NCBI RefSeq assembly: GCF_013267595.1
Contig: NZ_CP054011.1
Span: forward strand, 634,147-698,146
Length of the DNA stretch: 64,000 nucleotides
Origin: Prevotella melaninogenica
GTDB lineage: Bacteria > Bacteroidota > Bacteroidia > Bacteroidales > Bacteroidaceae
Reading direction: 5' to 3'
Shown here in pieces: positions 19,630-29,452 of the stretch. Numbering within the stretch: position 1 is the first letter of the stretch; the number at the start of each line of letters is the position of its first letter. The translations under genes and the position numbers were made by a program. The notes under the pieces are model-generated. The model saw only the letters and a list, made by a program, of their open reading frames with translations, had not been told where the DNA came from and searched no databases.

Positions 19630-21498
19630 CTACTTCTCTTTATCACCCTCTACTTCACCAATTTTTCGTGTAGAATTGTCAGCTAACACGTCGTTGACTA
19701 TGTTCGTAAGTTGCTCTTTCAATTCGTTAATAAATTGAGAAGCATCATACTTTTTAGCTTCAATATCACGAAGTTTCTTCTCCCAGATACCCGTCAATTC
19801 GGCTGATGTAAGAAGTTTCTCGTGAATAGTATCAATCAGTGCAATACCAGTCTCAGTTGCTTCTATATTCTTTCTTTTACGACGAATATAATGGCGTTTA
19901 AAGAGCGTTTCAATAATTCCTGCACGTGATGAAGGGCGTCCGATACCATTCTCCTTCATAGCAGCACGCAGGGTTTCGTCTTCAACAAACTTACCAGCTG
20001 TTTCCATTGCACGAAGCAAAGAGGCCTCAGTGTAATGTTTTGGAGGGGTTGTTTGTTTTTCGGTAAGGGTAGGGGTGTGCGGTCCTGATTCCCCTTTCTT
20101 AAAGGTAGGAAGTAGAGGAGAGGTTGTAGCGGTTCCTTCTTGGCTATCATCCGATGGAGTAGAGGAGGAACCTGTAGGGGTATCAGTGCAAACTCTCCAA
20201 CCCAAATCCAATATTTCTTTGCCAGAAACCTTAAACTCTATCTCGTCAACATTACCTAATACTGTTGTCGTAGAGAACTTGCAATCGGGATAGAAAGCAG
20301 CGATAAAACGACGTGCAATGAGGTCGTACACCTTTTGTTCAGCATCTGTCAGTCCTTGTGGTAGTACACCAGTTGGAATAATGGCATGGTGATCTGTCAC
20401 CTTTGAGGAATCAAAGACACGTTTTGTCTTAGGCAATGGCTTGCCACCCAACGTCTTCACGATATCGGCATAAGGTTTTTTACCCGCAAATGTAGTCTGA
20501 AAGAGTCCGTTCATTATCTGTGGACACTTCGGATAGATATCATCAGAGAGGAACTGTGTGTCAACACGTGGATAAGTTGTAAGTTTACGTTCGTAGAGAG
20601 TTTGAATCGTATTGAGTGTCATCTCAGCAGAGAATCCAAACTTACGGTTACAATCTACCTGCAGAGAGGTGAGATCATAAAGTTGTTTAGGCTGTTCTGC
20701 CCCTTTCTTTTTTGCTACACTTGTTATTGTAAAAGGCTTTCCTTCAATCGTTGAGAAGGCTTTTTCGCCTTCTTCTTTAGAGGTGAATTTACCCTTTGTT
20801 GCCGTAAACTGCGTTTCACGATAAACTGTAGCTAATACCCAATAAGGCTCTGGCTTAAAGTTATCTATCTCTTTTTGTCGCTGTACGATGAGTGCCAAGG
20901 TTGGTGTCTGTACTCGACCAATTGACAGAACCTGACCTCTGCCATAACTATTGTTGCCATACTTTAATGTATAAAGGCGTGTAGCATTCATTCCTAATAG
21001 CCAGTCACCAATCGCGCGAGACAATCCTGCGAGGTAAAGTGGCTGATACTGCTCTTGTTCCTTTAAGTTGGCAAACCCCTCGCGAATAGCTTCATCCGTC
21101 ATCGAAGATATCCAAAGACGCTTCACAGGACACTTTACACCTGCTTTTTGCATTACCCACCGCTGAATTAATTCACCTTCCTGACCAGCGTCACCACAGT
21201 TGATAATCATCTCTGCCGACTGGTAAAGCTGCTCAATAACAGCAAACTGCTTTTTGATACCTTCGTCTTCAATGAGCTTAATACCAAAGCGTGGAGGTAT
21301 CATTGGCAATGCAGCGAGACTCCAATATTTCCAGTTCGTAAAATAATCATTAGGTTCCTTCAACTCACAAAGGTGGCCGAAGGTCCATGTTACTTGGTAA
21401 TTATTGCCCTCCATATAGCCGTTACAAGCCTTGTTGGCACCAAGGATTCGAGCTATATCTTTAGCAACACTGGGTTTCTCTGCAATGCAAACTATCAT
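19630..21498 (-). CDS. topB: DNA topoisomerase III with a low-complexity insert
   Basis: The 622-residue type IA topoisomerase relaxes and decatenates DNA through a transient tyrosine link. The Toprim domain shows EKPSVA at residues 7-12 and NCGDAGQEGELIQRW near 100. GRVQTPTLALIV and the catalytic TYPRVDTQFL (Tyr near residue 308) follow. An insert of about 50 residues at roughly 437-485 is rich in Ser, Thr, Pro and Gly (TPTGSSSTPSDDSQEG and SPLLPTFKKGESGPH) and is not part of the fold; its DNA resembles the GC-rich interspersed repeats of these genomes. The domain resumes with EASLLRAMETAGKFV and GIGRPSSRAGIIETL. A C-terminal zinc-finger region is absent. Chromosomal TopB copies of this kind are common in Bacteroidales. 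Confidence 0.94.
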   Translation of the reverse strand: MIVCIAEKPSVAKDIARILGANKACNGYMEGNNYQVTWTFGHLCELKEPNDYFTNWKYWSLAALPMIPPRFGIKLIEDEGIKKQFAVIEQLYQSAEMIINCGDAGQEGELIQRWVMQKAGVKCPVKRLWISSMTDEAIREGFANLKEQEQYQPLYLAGLSRAIGDWLLGMNATRLYTLKYGNNSYGRGQVLSIGRVQTPTLALIVQRQKEIDNFKPEPYWVLATVYRETQFTATKGKFTSKEEGEKAFSTIEGKPFTITSVAKKKGAEQPKQLYDLTSLQVDCNRKFGFSAEMTLNTIQTLYERKLTTYPRVDTQFLSDDIYPKCPQIMNGLFQTTFAGKKPYADIVKTLGGKPLPKTKRVFDSSKVTDHHAIIPTGVLPQGLTDAEQKVYDLIARRFIAAFYPDCKFSTTTVLGNVDEIEFKVSGKEILDLGWRVCTDTPTGSSSTPSDDSQEGTATTSPLLPTFKKGESGPHTPTLTEKQTTPPKHYTEASLLRAMETAGKFVEDETLRAAMKENGIGRPSSRAGIIETLFKRHYIRRKRKNIEATETGIALIDTIHEKLLTSAELTGIWEKKLRDIEAKKYDASQFINELKEQLTNIVNDVLADNSTRKIGEVEGDKEK

Positions 21499-21534
21499 AC
21501 AATTTCTTCTTTGTTTTAAGCCATTTTACCTTTG

Positions 21535-21542
21535 CAAAGGTA
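21535..21542 (-). promoter_or_regulatory. Candidate -7 box for topB
   Basis: Minus strand TACCTTTG, 37 bp before the topB start, within a small palindrome TTACCTTTGCAAAGGTAA. Confidence 0.5.
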
Positions 21543-21627
21543 AGAAAAATATTCTTTGTTAAGGATTAAACTTATTTTATTCCCTGTCTTTTTTGTGATT
21601 TTCCTATGCTATCTAAGTAATTTTATC

Positions 21628-21635
21628 TAAATTTG
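21628..21635 (+). promoter_or_regulatory. Candidate -7 box for lutABC
   Basis: TAAATTTG, 33 bp before the lutA start, matches TAnnTTTG. Confidence 0.5.
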
Positions 21636-21667
21636 TAGCATAGAAACGAACAAGAAAAGATAAAATT

Positions 21668-22399
21668 ATGAGAGTTGGTCTCTTTATTCCATGTTACGTC
21701 GATGCACTTTATCCACAAGTAGGCGTAGCAACTTATAAGCTTTTGAGAAAGCTAAAATTAGATGTAGTCTATCCCGAACATCAGACTTGTTGTGGTCAAC
21801 CAATGGCAAATGGTGGCTTTCAGCGTATGTCAAATCACCTTGCTGGACGTTTTGAGGATAAGTTTAAAGACTTCGATTATATCGTAACACCTAGTGTATC
21901 TTGTGCTGCTTTTGTGCGGGTTAATTACCCACAAATACTCGATTATGAGTGTCAGACACCTAAGAAAACAATGGAGTTGGTAGAATTCTTACATGATGTT
22001 CTGAAGGTAAAGGAACTTCCTGGAAGTTTTCCTCATGTCGTGTCTGTTCATAACTCTTGTCATGGTGTACGTGAATTAACGCTTAGTACACCTTCTGAAT
22101 TGCAAGAGAAGCCAGTAAATAAGATAGTTGAATTATTAAAACTCAAGGAAGGTATCACGGTTAAAGAACCTGAACGCAAGGATGAGTGTTGCGGTTTTGG
22201 TGGTATGTTTGCTGTTGAAGAACCTTATATCAGCACTGCTATGGGTAACGATAAAGTGAAACGTCATATGGATACGGGAGCTGAGTTTATCACTGGTTCG
22301 GATAGTTCATGCTTAATGCACATGCAGGGTGTGGCAGGAAAGAAACACTATCCTATCAAGTTCATGCATGTAGCTGAGATCTTAGCTGCGGGTTTATGA
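21668..22399 (+). CDS. lutA: Lactate utilisation Fe-S oxidoreductase LutA
   Basis: A 243-residue protein with two CCG domains: HQTCCGQPMANGGF near residues 39-52 with a preceding VGLFIPCYVDALYP, and KDECCGFGGMFAVEEP near 175. These cysteine-rich motifs bind heterodisulfide-reductase-like clusters. With LutB and LutC it forms the L-lactate dehydrogenase complex that oxidises lactate to pyruvate. It starts the operon, 34 bp before lutB. Confidence 0.94.
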   Translation: MRVGLFIPCYVDALYPQVGVATYKLLRKLKLDVVYPEHQTCCGQPMANGGFQRMSNHLAGRFEDKFKDFDYIVTPSVSCAAFVRVNYPQILDYECQTPKKTMELVEFLHDVLKVKELPGSFPHVVSVHNSCHGVRELTLSTPSELQEKPVNKIVELLKLKEGITVKEPERKDECCGFGGMFAVEEPYISTAMGNDKVKRHMDTGAEFITGSDSSCLMHMQGVAGKKHYPIKFMHVAEILAAGL

Positions 22400-22433
22400 T
22401 ATTTATATAAAGGTTATAAAAGACAAAAGAGTT

Positions 22434-23816
22434 ATGTCAACATATCATTCTAAAAAAGCAAAAGAGTTTCTGAAAGACCCTAAGAAGGTTGAACGACATG
22501 ACCATACATTTTGGTCATTACGTCAGAAAAGAGATGCTGCAGCGGCAGAGCTACCAGAATGGGAGGATTTACGTGAACATGCAAGTCGAATAAAAGAGCA
22601 TACAGCAACCCATTTAGCTGACTATTTAGAGCAATTTACTAATAGTTTGGAACGTAATGGTGTTATTGTTCATTTTGCTAAAGATGCACAGGAGTTCAAC
22701 GAAATGGTTTATGGAATACTGGAGTCTCATAAAGTAAAGAAACTCGTTAAATCTAAATCAATGCTGACCGAGGAATGTGAGATGAATCCTTATCTGATAA
22801 AGAGAGGAATCAATGTCGTTGAATCCGACCTTGGTGAGCGTATTCTTCAACTCATGCATTTGAAGCCTGCGCATATTGTTATGCCTGCTATTCACTTGAC
22901 TCGTGATGAGATTGGAGAGATGTTTGAAGAGAAAGGAATCTCTAAAGAGAAAGGAAATCATGACCCAACTTATCTTACACGTTGTGCACGTGAAGATTTG
23001 CGTGGTGATTTTATGGATGCTGATGCAGGACTTACAGGTTGTAACTTTGGTGTTGCTGCGACAGGAGATTGTGTTGTCTGCACTAATGAAGGTAATGCTG
23101 ACATGTCAACTTCAGTACCTAAATTACATATTGTTGCCATGGGTATTGAGAAAGTTATTCCTGATTATGATTCGTTGGCAGTGTTCCAACGCTTATTAGC
23201 ACGCAGTGGAACAGGACAACCATCAACTGCCTTTACCTCTCAATTCCGTAAGGCACGACCAGGAGGTGAGATGCATGTAATATTAGTAGACAATGGGCGT
23301 AGTGACATGATTGCAAATAAAGAACATTGGATGACATTGAAGTGTATTCGATGTGGTGCATGTATGAATACTTGCCCTGTCTATCGTCGTTCAGGAGGTT
23401 ATTCATATAGTTACTTTATTCCAGGTCCTATTGGAGTTGACCTTGGTATGCTAAAGAATCCAAAACAGCACAGTGGTAATGTTTCTGCATGCTCATTATG
23501 TTTGAGTTGTGATTGTGTTTGCCCTGCAAAGGTAACTCCAGGTAGTCAGATATATCGATGGCGTCAAAGCCTTGAGAAATATGGTACAGAGAATAAAGAA
23601 AAGAAAGTGATGGCAGAAGGTATGAAAGTTGTTTACGAAAACTATCATATTTATGATGCTTTACTTCGTAATTCATCAGTTGCCAATCACATACCAGAAT
23701 CGCTAATGGATATAAAGCTTAATCCATGGAGCATTGGTCATACAATGCCAAAGTTTGCGAAAAAGCCTTTCCATGTCATATTTAAGCACGCAATGGAGGA
23801 ATTGAAGCATGAATAA
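22434..23816 (+). CDS. lutB: Lactate utilisation Fe-S protein LutB
   Basis: The 460-residue protein has an N-terminal LUD domain (with SKSMLTEECEMNPYL and TGCNFGVAATGDCVVCTNEGNADM) and a C-terminal ferredoxin-like part with CIRCGACMNTCPVYRRSGG near residue 305 and CSLCLSCDCVCPAKV near 350. It carries electrons within the Lut complex. The second cluster motif has an extra cysteine (CxxCxxCxCxCP), an unusual spacing compared with CxxCxxxCP. It overlaps lutC by 8 bp. Confidence 0.95.
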   Translation: MSTYHSKKAKEFLKDPKKVERHDHTFWSLRQKRDAAAAELPEWEDLREHASRIKEHTATHLADYLEQFTNSLERNGVIVHFAKDAQEFNEMVYGILESHKVKKLVKSKSMLTEECEMNPYLIKRGINVVESDLGERILQLMHLKPAHIVMPAIHLTRDEIGEMFEEKGISKEKGNHDPTYLTRCAREDLRGDFMDADAGLTGCNFGVAATGDCVVCTNEGNADMSTSVPKLHIVAMGIEKVIPDYDSLAVFQRLLARSGTGQPSTAFTSQFRKARPGGEMHVILVDNGRSDMIANKEHWMTLKCIRCGACMNTCPVYRRSGGYSYSYFIPGPIGVDLGMLKNPKQHSGNVSACSLCLSCDCVCPAKVTPGSQIYRWRQSLEKYGTENKEKKVMAEGMKVVYENYHIYDALLRNSSVANHIPESLMDIKLNPWSIGHTMPKFAKKPFHVIFKHAMEELKHE

Positions 23817-24384
23817 AGAAGATTTATTTAGCAAATTACGACGTAATACAAAAGAACAGTTTGATATGCCCGAGAAGCCTATTGAGGGTATTAAATATCA
23901 AGATGTAGTACAGCAATTTATTGAGATAAGTCATATTGTAGGCTGTGAAGTCATTGAGGCTAAGGCAGAAGATGATATCAATGTACTGATACAAAAGGCT
24001 TATCCCGATGCTAAGGTATTGTCTTCAAGTGTAAAAGGAATAAAGGCAGACCTTAATCCTGACACTGTTTCAAAGGCACAAGACCTCAATGGAACAGATG
24101 TTGGAATCATTCAGGGAGAAATTGCTGTAGCAGAGAACGGATGTGTTTGGGTGCCACAAACAATGAAAGAAAGAGTTGTTTATTTCATCTCAGAAAACCT
24201 TGTAATCCTCGTTCAACGTAACAATATTGTCAATAATATGCATGAAGCATATAAAAAGATTAACATGACAGACTATGGTTACGGCTGTTTTATATCCGGT
24301 CCAAGCAAAACAGCCGATATTGAACAAGCACTTGTCATGGGAGCACAAGCAGCACGTGGGGTTACAGTTATCATAATGGGATAA
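23809..24384 (+). CDS. lutC: LUD-domain protein LutC
   Basis: A 191-residue LUD-domain protein with the family end YGCFISGPSKTADIEQALVMGAQAARGVTVIIM and a middle GIIQGEIAVAENGCVWVP. It is the third part of the lactate-oxidising complex. The start lies within lutB, giving translational coupling. No lactate permease is adjacent, so lactate import is handled elsewhere. Confidence 0.93.
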   Translation: MNKEDLFSKLRRNTKEQFDMPEKPIEGIKYQDVVQQFIEISHIVGCEVIEAKAEDDINVLIQKAYPDAKVLSSSVKGIKADLNPDTVSKAQDLNGTDVGIIQGEIAVAENGCVWVPQTMKERVVYFISENLVILVQRNNIVNNMHEAYKKINMTDYGYGCFISGPSKTADIEQALVMGAQAARGVTVIIMG

Positions 24385-24448
24385 ACGTTAATTTTGTCAA
24401 AAACATAAATATAACGTATTGTTAGGAGAGGTTTACGACTTTTTTTAT

Positions 24449-24456
24449 TAACTTTG
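24449..24456 (+). promoter_or_regulatory. Candidate -7 box for enolase
   Basis: TAACTTTG, 53 bp before the enolase start, in the order's preferred form. Confidence 0.6.
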
Positions 24457-24505
24457 CAAGGAGAAAAGAAAGTTAAAAATATAACTGATTTTAATAAACA
24501 TATAA

Positions 24506-25816
<1,311 letters not shown>

Positions 25817-25856
25817 ATTATTTTATCACCTTGTGTGATTAAATGAATTTTATAGA

Positions 25857-25900
25857 GTAGGGGATAATTGCTTATAATAGTGATTATCTCCTATTTTTAT
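25857..25900 (+). terminator. Intrinsic terminator after enolase
   Basis: TAGGGGATAAT at 25858-25868 pairs with ATTATCTCCTA at 25883-25893 (one G-U pair), followed by TTTTTAT. Confidence 0.88.
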
Positions 25901-26033
25901 TGTTTGTAGTTATGACAAATGCTATTGGGGTTCCCATAACATAAATAGATTTCTTCGTTATACAATAAATTATTAATGTATAATCCAACGTCTTATAGCA
26001 ATAAAATAATTAGCATTTTAGTACTTTTACTGT

Positions 26034-26280
26034 GCGAAAAAATTTTACATTAATTCTTGAAAATAGTCATTTATAATGTTCAAAAATGCCATTTTGGACG
26101 TCCTTTGTAAGTGCTTAGACCTCAATAAGTTACAAAATAACAAAAGAAAAGGTGCTTAGTTGGACTCTAAAAGGGCGTTAATAAAGTTGCTGAAGGGCGT
26201 CTTTAGCAAGTCAATTAAGCCTTAATTCACATCTAATTTAGCCTCAATAAAAATGCAATAGACGAAAATTATTTACAAAG
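26034..26280 (+). repeat. 247-bp leader-plus-22-mer intergenic element, copy 3
   Basis: Bounded by GCGAAAAAATTTTACA and GACGAAAATTATTTACAAAG. The leader includes TTTGTAAG and the inverse GTTACAAA. The array from 26147 shows five 22-bp units starting AAAAGGTGCTTA, AAAAGGGCGTTA, TGAAGGGCGTC, AATTAAGCC and AATTTAGCC. It lies between convergent genes in a 1.25-kb gene-free spacer; the rest of that spacer (26281-27064) is AT-rich with only a repeated CTAACTTTCA word near 26598. Confidence 0.82.
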
Positions 26281-27064
26281 ATATTTTTAATTAGGTTAAT
26301 ATGACATGATATTTAGAAACGATTTCTTTCTTAAGTTTTAAAGTTATTCATTTTAATTTGAAGCTGTTTTTCTGTTTCTTATTTTCTCATTTTAGCTTAT
26401 TTGTATAGTTTCTGTTGTGCAAACAGACTTACTTTCTCTTTGATAACTAATTTTATAAGTAAGAATATAACTAACGCCTAATGGTTTTTAATATCTCTTT
26501 ATATGCTTAATACATAATAGGCATTATGATAAATAGATAATTTGTAACTCACTGTCAAATTATAAAATCATATAAATCCCTACTTTATCATCTGATTCTA
26601 ACTTTCAATGATTTATATTACTAACTTTCAATATATCATGAAATTAGAATGAAAGTTACCAAAACTGATTCTTAGAAAAGAGTGTAACTTTCTCTTATAG
26701 GTCAGCTAAAGGTATTGTAGCGTTCGTTTGTCTAATGTTATCATGAGATTTTTTGTTTTCTCAAAATTAGGAATCTATTGCTTTATGTTTAATCTTAGTA
26801 TTTAAATTCAGCAATAACGCTTAAAAAAATTCCCTATCCCACCCTCGTCAAATATGTTATAGTTAGCTAATGGTAATGCTATATGCAAAATGCAAAGTAC
26901 ACCGTACCAGTCTTTTTAGACATTATATGCTGGGAAATGCAACCTGCAAATAAATCCTCAGAAACCCCGTACTCTGATGTAATGTTGTTTTTAGCTCACA
27001 CCTACAACATAATAAGACTACACCTTAAAATGTCTCTTTAATCTTCTTACATTCTTTATAAAGA

Positions 27065-27520
27065 TTACTCCATTAGTTCTGTTGTGAAGTTTAATGTTTG
27101 TATCTTCATATCAAGTTCGCGTAATTGCTTAGACAAGTCATCAATCTTCTTACCTAAAGGCTTGATATCTATGGTTGTTACCATTTTGATTTCAGAACGG
27201 CTGTAACGTTCCTGAGATTCTGACGCTTTATTAAAAATTTCTCGAAGTGACGTGATACGCATAGAGAGAATATCACGTTCTGCCATCATTTCTGTAATTG
27301 TACGCCCTTCACTAATAGTATTCATGTTAGTCTTGTTAATCTTGAAAATTAAAGCGAAAAGAGTATTCAGACAAGCATCCATCTCTTTCATCAACTCCTT
27401 AGGTTCTTCAGAAGGAGAATCTCCTTCCTGTACTCGAACATTATTCAGTATTCTACTTTTAAGCTGTTCTATTCTTTTTTGTGTATCTTTACGAATAGCT
27501 AATGCTTCTGCTAATTTCAT
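27065..27520 (-). CDS. DIP1984-family protein
   Basis: The 151-residue protein begins MKLAEALAIRKDTQKRIEQL and contains the family string NNVRVQEGDSPSEEPKELMKEMD, which I recognise as the DIP1984 (septicolysin-like) family. It is almost entirely helical and probably forms a coiled coil. Function is unknown in the family. It follows the DUF2130 gene on the same strand after 20 bp, so the two are probably one operon; both are coiled-coil proteins. Confidence 0.85.
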   Translation of the reverse strand: MKLAEALAIRKDTQKRIEQLKSRILNNVRVQEGDSPSEEPKELMKEMDACLNTLFALIFKINKTNMNTISEGRTITEMMAERDILSMRITSLREIFNKASESQERYSRSEIKMVTTIDIKPLGKKIDDLSKQLRELDMKIQTLNFTTELME

Positions 27521-27540
27521 TGCGATATGTATTTTTGTAA

Positions 27541-28935
27541 TTATTCTGTTATATTCTGGTTATTCTTACGTGCTTCGTCAAACTTGGCTTTCATTGTAGG
27601 ATTCATGTACGTTAGCCTACGTATAGTAAGATCGTCTGTGTCTTTATTAGCAAGACGAAGGTTGTTCTCACTACTTAAAAGTTCCTCACGTACCTTTTGA
27701 AGTTTTATAATTGTAGCATCAATATCCTTAATAGCATCATTAAATTTCTTAGATGCCATCTCATAATGTCGTCCAAACTTAGTTTTGAAGTCTTCTATCT
27801 TATTTTCAAAGTTGGTGACATCCACCTCTTTGCTTTGTGAAAGAATCAGTTGCTTCTTATATTCTAAACTCTTCTTTGACGTTTGTACAAGAAGATTGAT
27901 AAATGGAACGAAGAACTGTGGTCGAATAACATACATCTTTGGGTACAGATGACTCTTGTTTACAATACCAGTATTATAAAGTTCATTATCAGCTTCAAGA
28001 AGACTGACTAAAACAGCAAACTCACAACCTTTCTTTTTACGGTCATCATCAAGCTTTTTCAAGAAGTCATTGTTTTTATGTTTAGTGGCAGTAGTATCCA
28101 TTTCATTCTTCATTTCAAACATGATAGAGATATACTCCGTACCATCTTCTTCTGCACGAAAGATGAAGTCTCCCTTTGTACCATCGCTTGCATCATTGTC
28201 TTTCTCAAAGTATGCAGTAGGCATCATTGGTCGAATATATTGGTCAAACTCAATACTACAATGCTGTTCAAGCGTCTCACCAACCATTTTGGTAGACATC
28301 TTGGTTTTCAAATCTTTATAATAGTCGACTAAATCCTGCTTCATTCGAAGTTCATTCTCATGATGTTTGATGAGTGATGCCTCATGAAGTTGTGCTTCAC
28401 GCTTCTCTAATTCTACTGCAGAACGAAGCTGAGAGATTTCTGTGTCCTTTGCTTGAACCTCCTTTTGAGCTTTACTACGTTCCTCCATGAGCACAAGTTG
28501 CAACTTATTATCATTCTGTTCTATGACAGAGTTAAGCTTAGATATTTGCTGTTCCTTCTCTGCCAAAGCAATCATCATCTCATTTTTCTTCTCAGTTGCA
28601 ATGTTTTCTAACTGTGTTTTAAGCACCTCTATCTCAGCTGAGAATGAACTTTTTAGCCTCGTAAGTTCGCTTTCTTTCTCACTTTTCAGACGTTCAATCT
28701 CAGCATCTTTGGCACCAAGTTCAAGTTCTTTCTTAGAGAGTTGGTGCTGAAAGGTTTGTTCTGTCTTTGCAGTTGCTAAGGCTTGTTCTGCCTTGTGCTG
28801 CTCATGAAGCTCAGCTATACGACGGTTAACCTCCTCGTTAAACTCTGTATTCTTTACTTGATTAACGATGGAAGCATAGTCTGCTTCGTCAACAGTAAAT
28901 GCCTTATGGCAGTTAGGGCATATTAATTCTTTCAT
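27541..28935 (-). CDS. DUF2130 coiled-coil protein
   Basis: A 464-residue protein with an N-terminal zinc-ribbon-like ICPNCHKAF (two cysteines visible), a long coiled coil from about residue 30 to 210 rich in Glu, Lys and Gln, and a C-terminal DUF2130 domain with MVGETLEQHCSIEFD, SDGTKGDFIFR and SIMFEMKNEMDTT. The D...E.K spacing in the C-terminal domain (GDFIFR then FEMKNE) resembles a PD-(D/E)xK nuclease core, which is often proposed for the family. Function is not established. A TAATTTTG box lies 135 bp upstream. Confidence 0.88.
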   Translation of the reverse strand: MKELICPNCHKAFTVDEADYASIVNQVKNTEFNEEVNRRIAELHEQHKAEQALATAKTEQTFQHQLSKKELELGAKDAEIERLKSEKESELTRLKSSFSAEIEVLKTQLENIATEKKNEMMIALAEKEQQISKLNSVIEQNDNKLQLVLMEERSKAQKEVQAKDTEISQLRSAVELEKREAQLHEASLIKHHENELRMKQDLVDYYKDLKTKMSTKMVGETLEQHCSIEFDQYIRPMMPTAYFEKDNDASDGTKGDFIFRAEEDGTEYISIMFEMKNEMDTTATKHKNNDFLKKLDDDRKKKGCEFAVLVSLLEADNELYNTGIVNKSHLYPKMYVIRPQFFVPFINLLVQTSKKSLEYKKQLILSQSKEVDVTNFENKIEDFKTKFGRHYEMASKKFNDAIKDIDATIIKLQKVREELLSSENNLRLANKDTDDLTIRRLTYMNPTMKAKFDEARKNNQNITE

Positions 28936-29069
28936 AAATCTGATATCTTTAGATATTTGAAAAGTCTACTCACAGAATTCTGACCATAAATATTTCTATT
29001 GTTCTTCGTCATTCAATCTGCATCGATATTTATGTTAGCTATAAAATAAACAAGCCGAATGCGAATATA

Positions 29070-29077
29070 CAAAATTA
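29070..29077 (-). promoter_or_regulatory. Candidate -7 box for the DUF2130-DIP1984 pair
   Basis: Minus strand TAATTTTG, 135 bp before the DUF2130 start. The 28936-29452 spacer otherwise holds only the hairpin at 29340. Confidence 0.4.
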
Positions 29078-29339
29078 ATTGCTCAATCTGAATGATTAAG
29101 CAAGAAAAATAGTAAATTGCTCGTTAAATTATTGGATTCACTATTATTACCTACAAAAATGACCCTATAAAGGAATGTTGATTATTGTTTAATAGCACCT
29201 CAAATTAGATTATCTGCAAATGAACAAGTCTAATAAAATGGCATAGTCTTTATCTTATTTCAATATGTCCATAGGTTTAAAAGACTCAAATATAAATAGG
29301 ATAAAAAACAATTTGATTAACTTTCTTATTACAAGAATC

Positions 29340-29391
29340 AATGCTCAGTAATCGCTTTTACCAATATCTGGTAAAACGTTTACTGAGCATT
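29340..29391 (-). terminator. Long hairpin after serine dehydratase
   Basis: AATGCTCAGTAA at the left end pairs with TTACTGAGCATT at the right end, with an inner TTTTACCA / TGGTAAAA stem, so nearly the whole 52 bp folds on itself. It lies 61 bp past the serine dehydratase stop. The lack of a long T-run on either side makes it an atypical terminator; a transcript-stabilising hairpin or a protein-binding palindrome is possible. Confidence 0.5.
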
Positions 29392-29452
29392 AAGAACATC
29401 TATATATCTTCTTTAATAGGTATCAGACAGATGTAATACTGATAAATAAGCT

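Noticed and set aside
26147..26256. CRISPR array, because of regular 22-bp repeats
   Set aside because: The units differ from each other, there are no unique spacers between constant repeats, the same unit order recurs in six places, and no cas genes are present.
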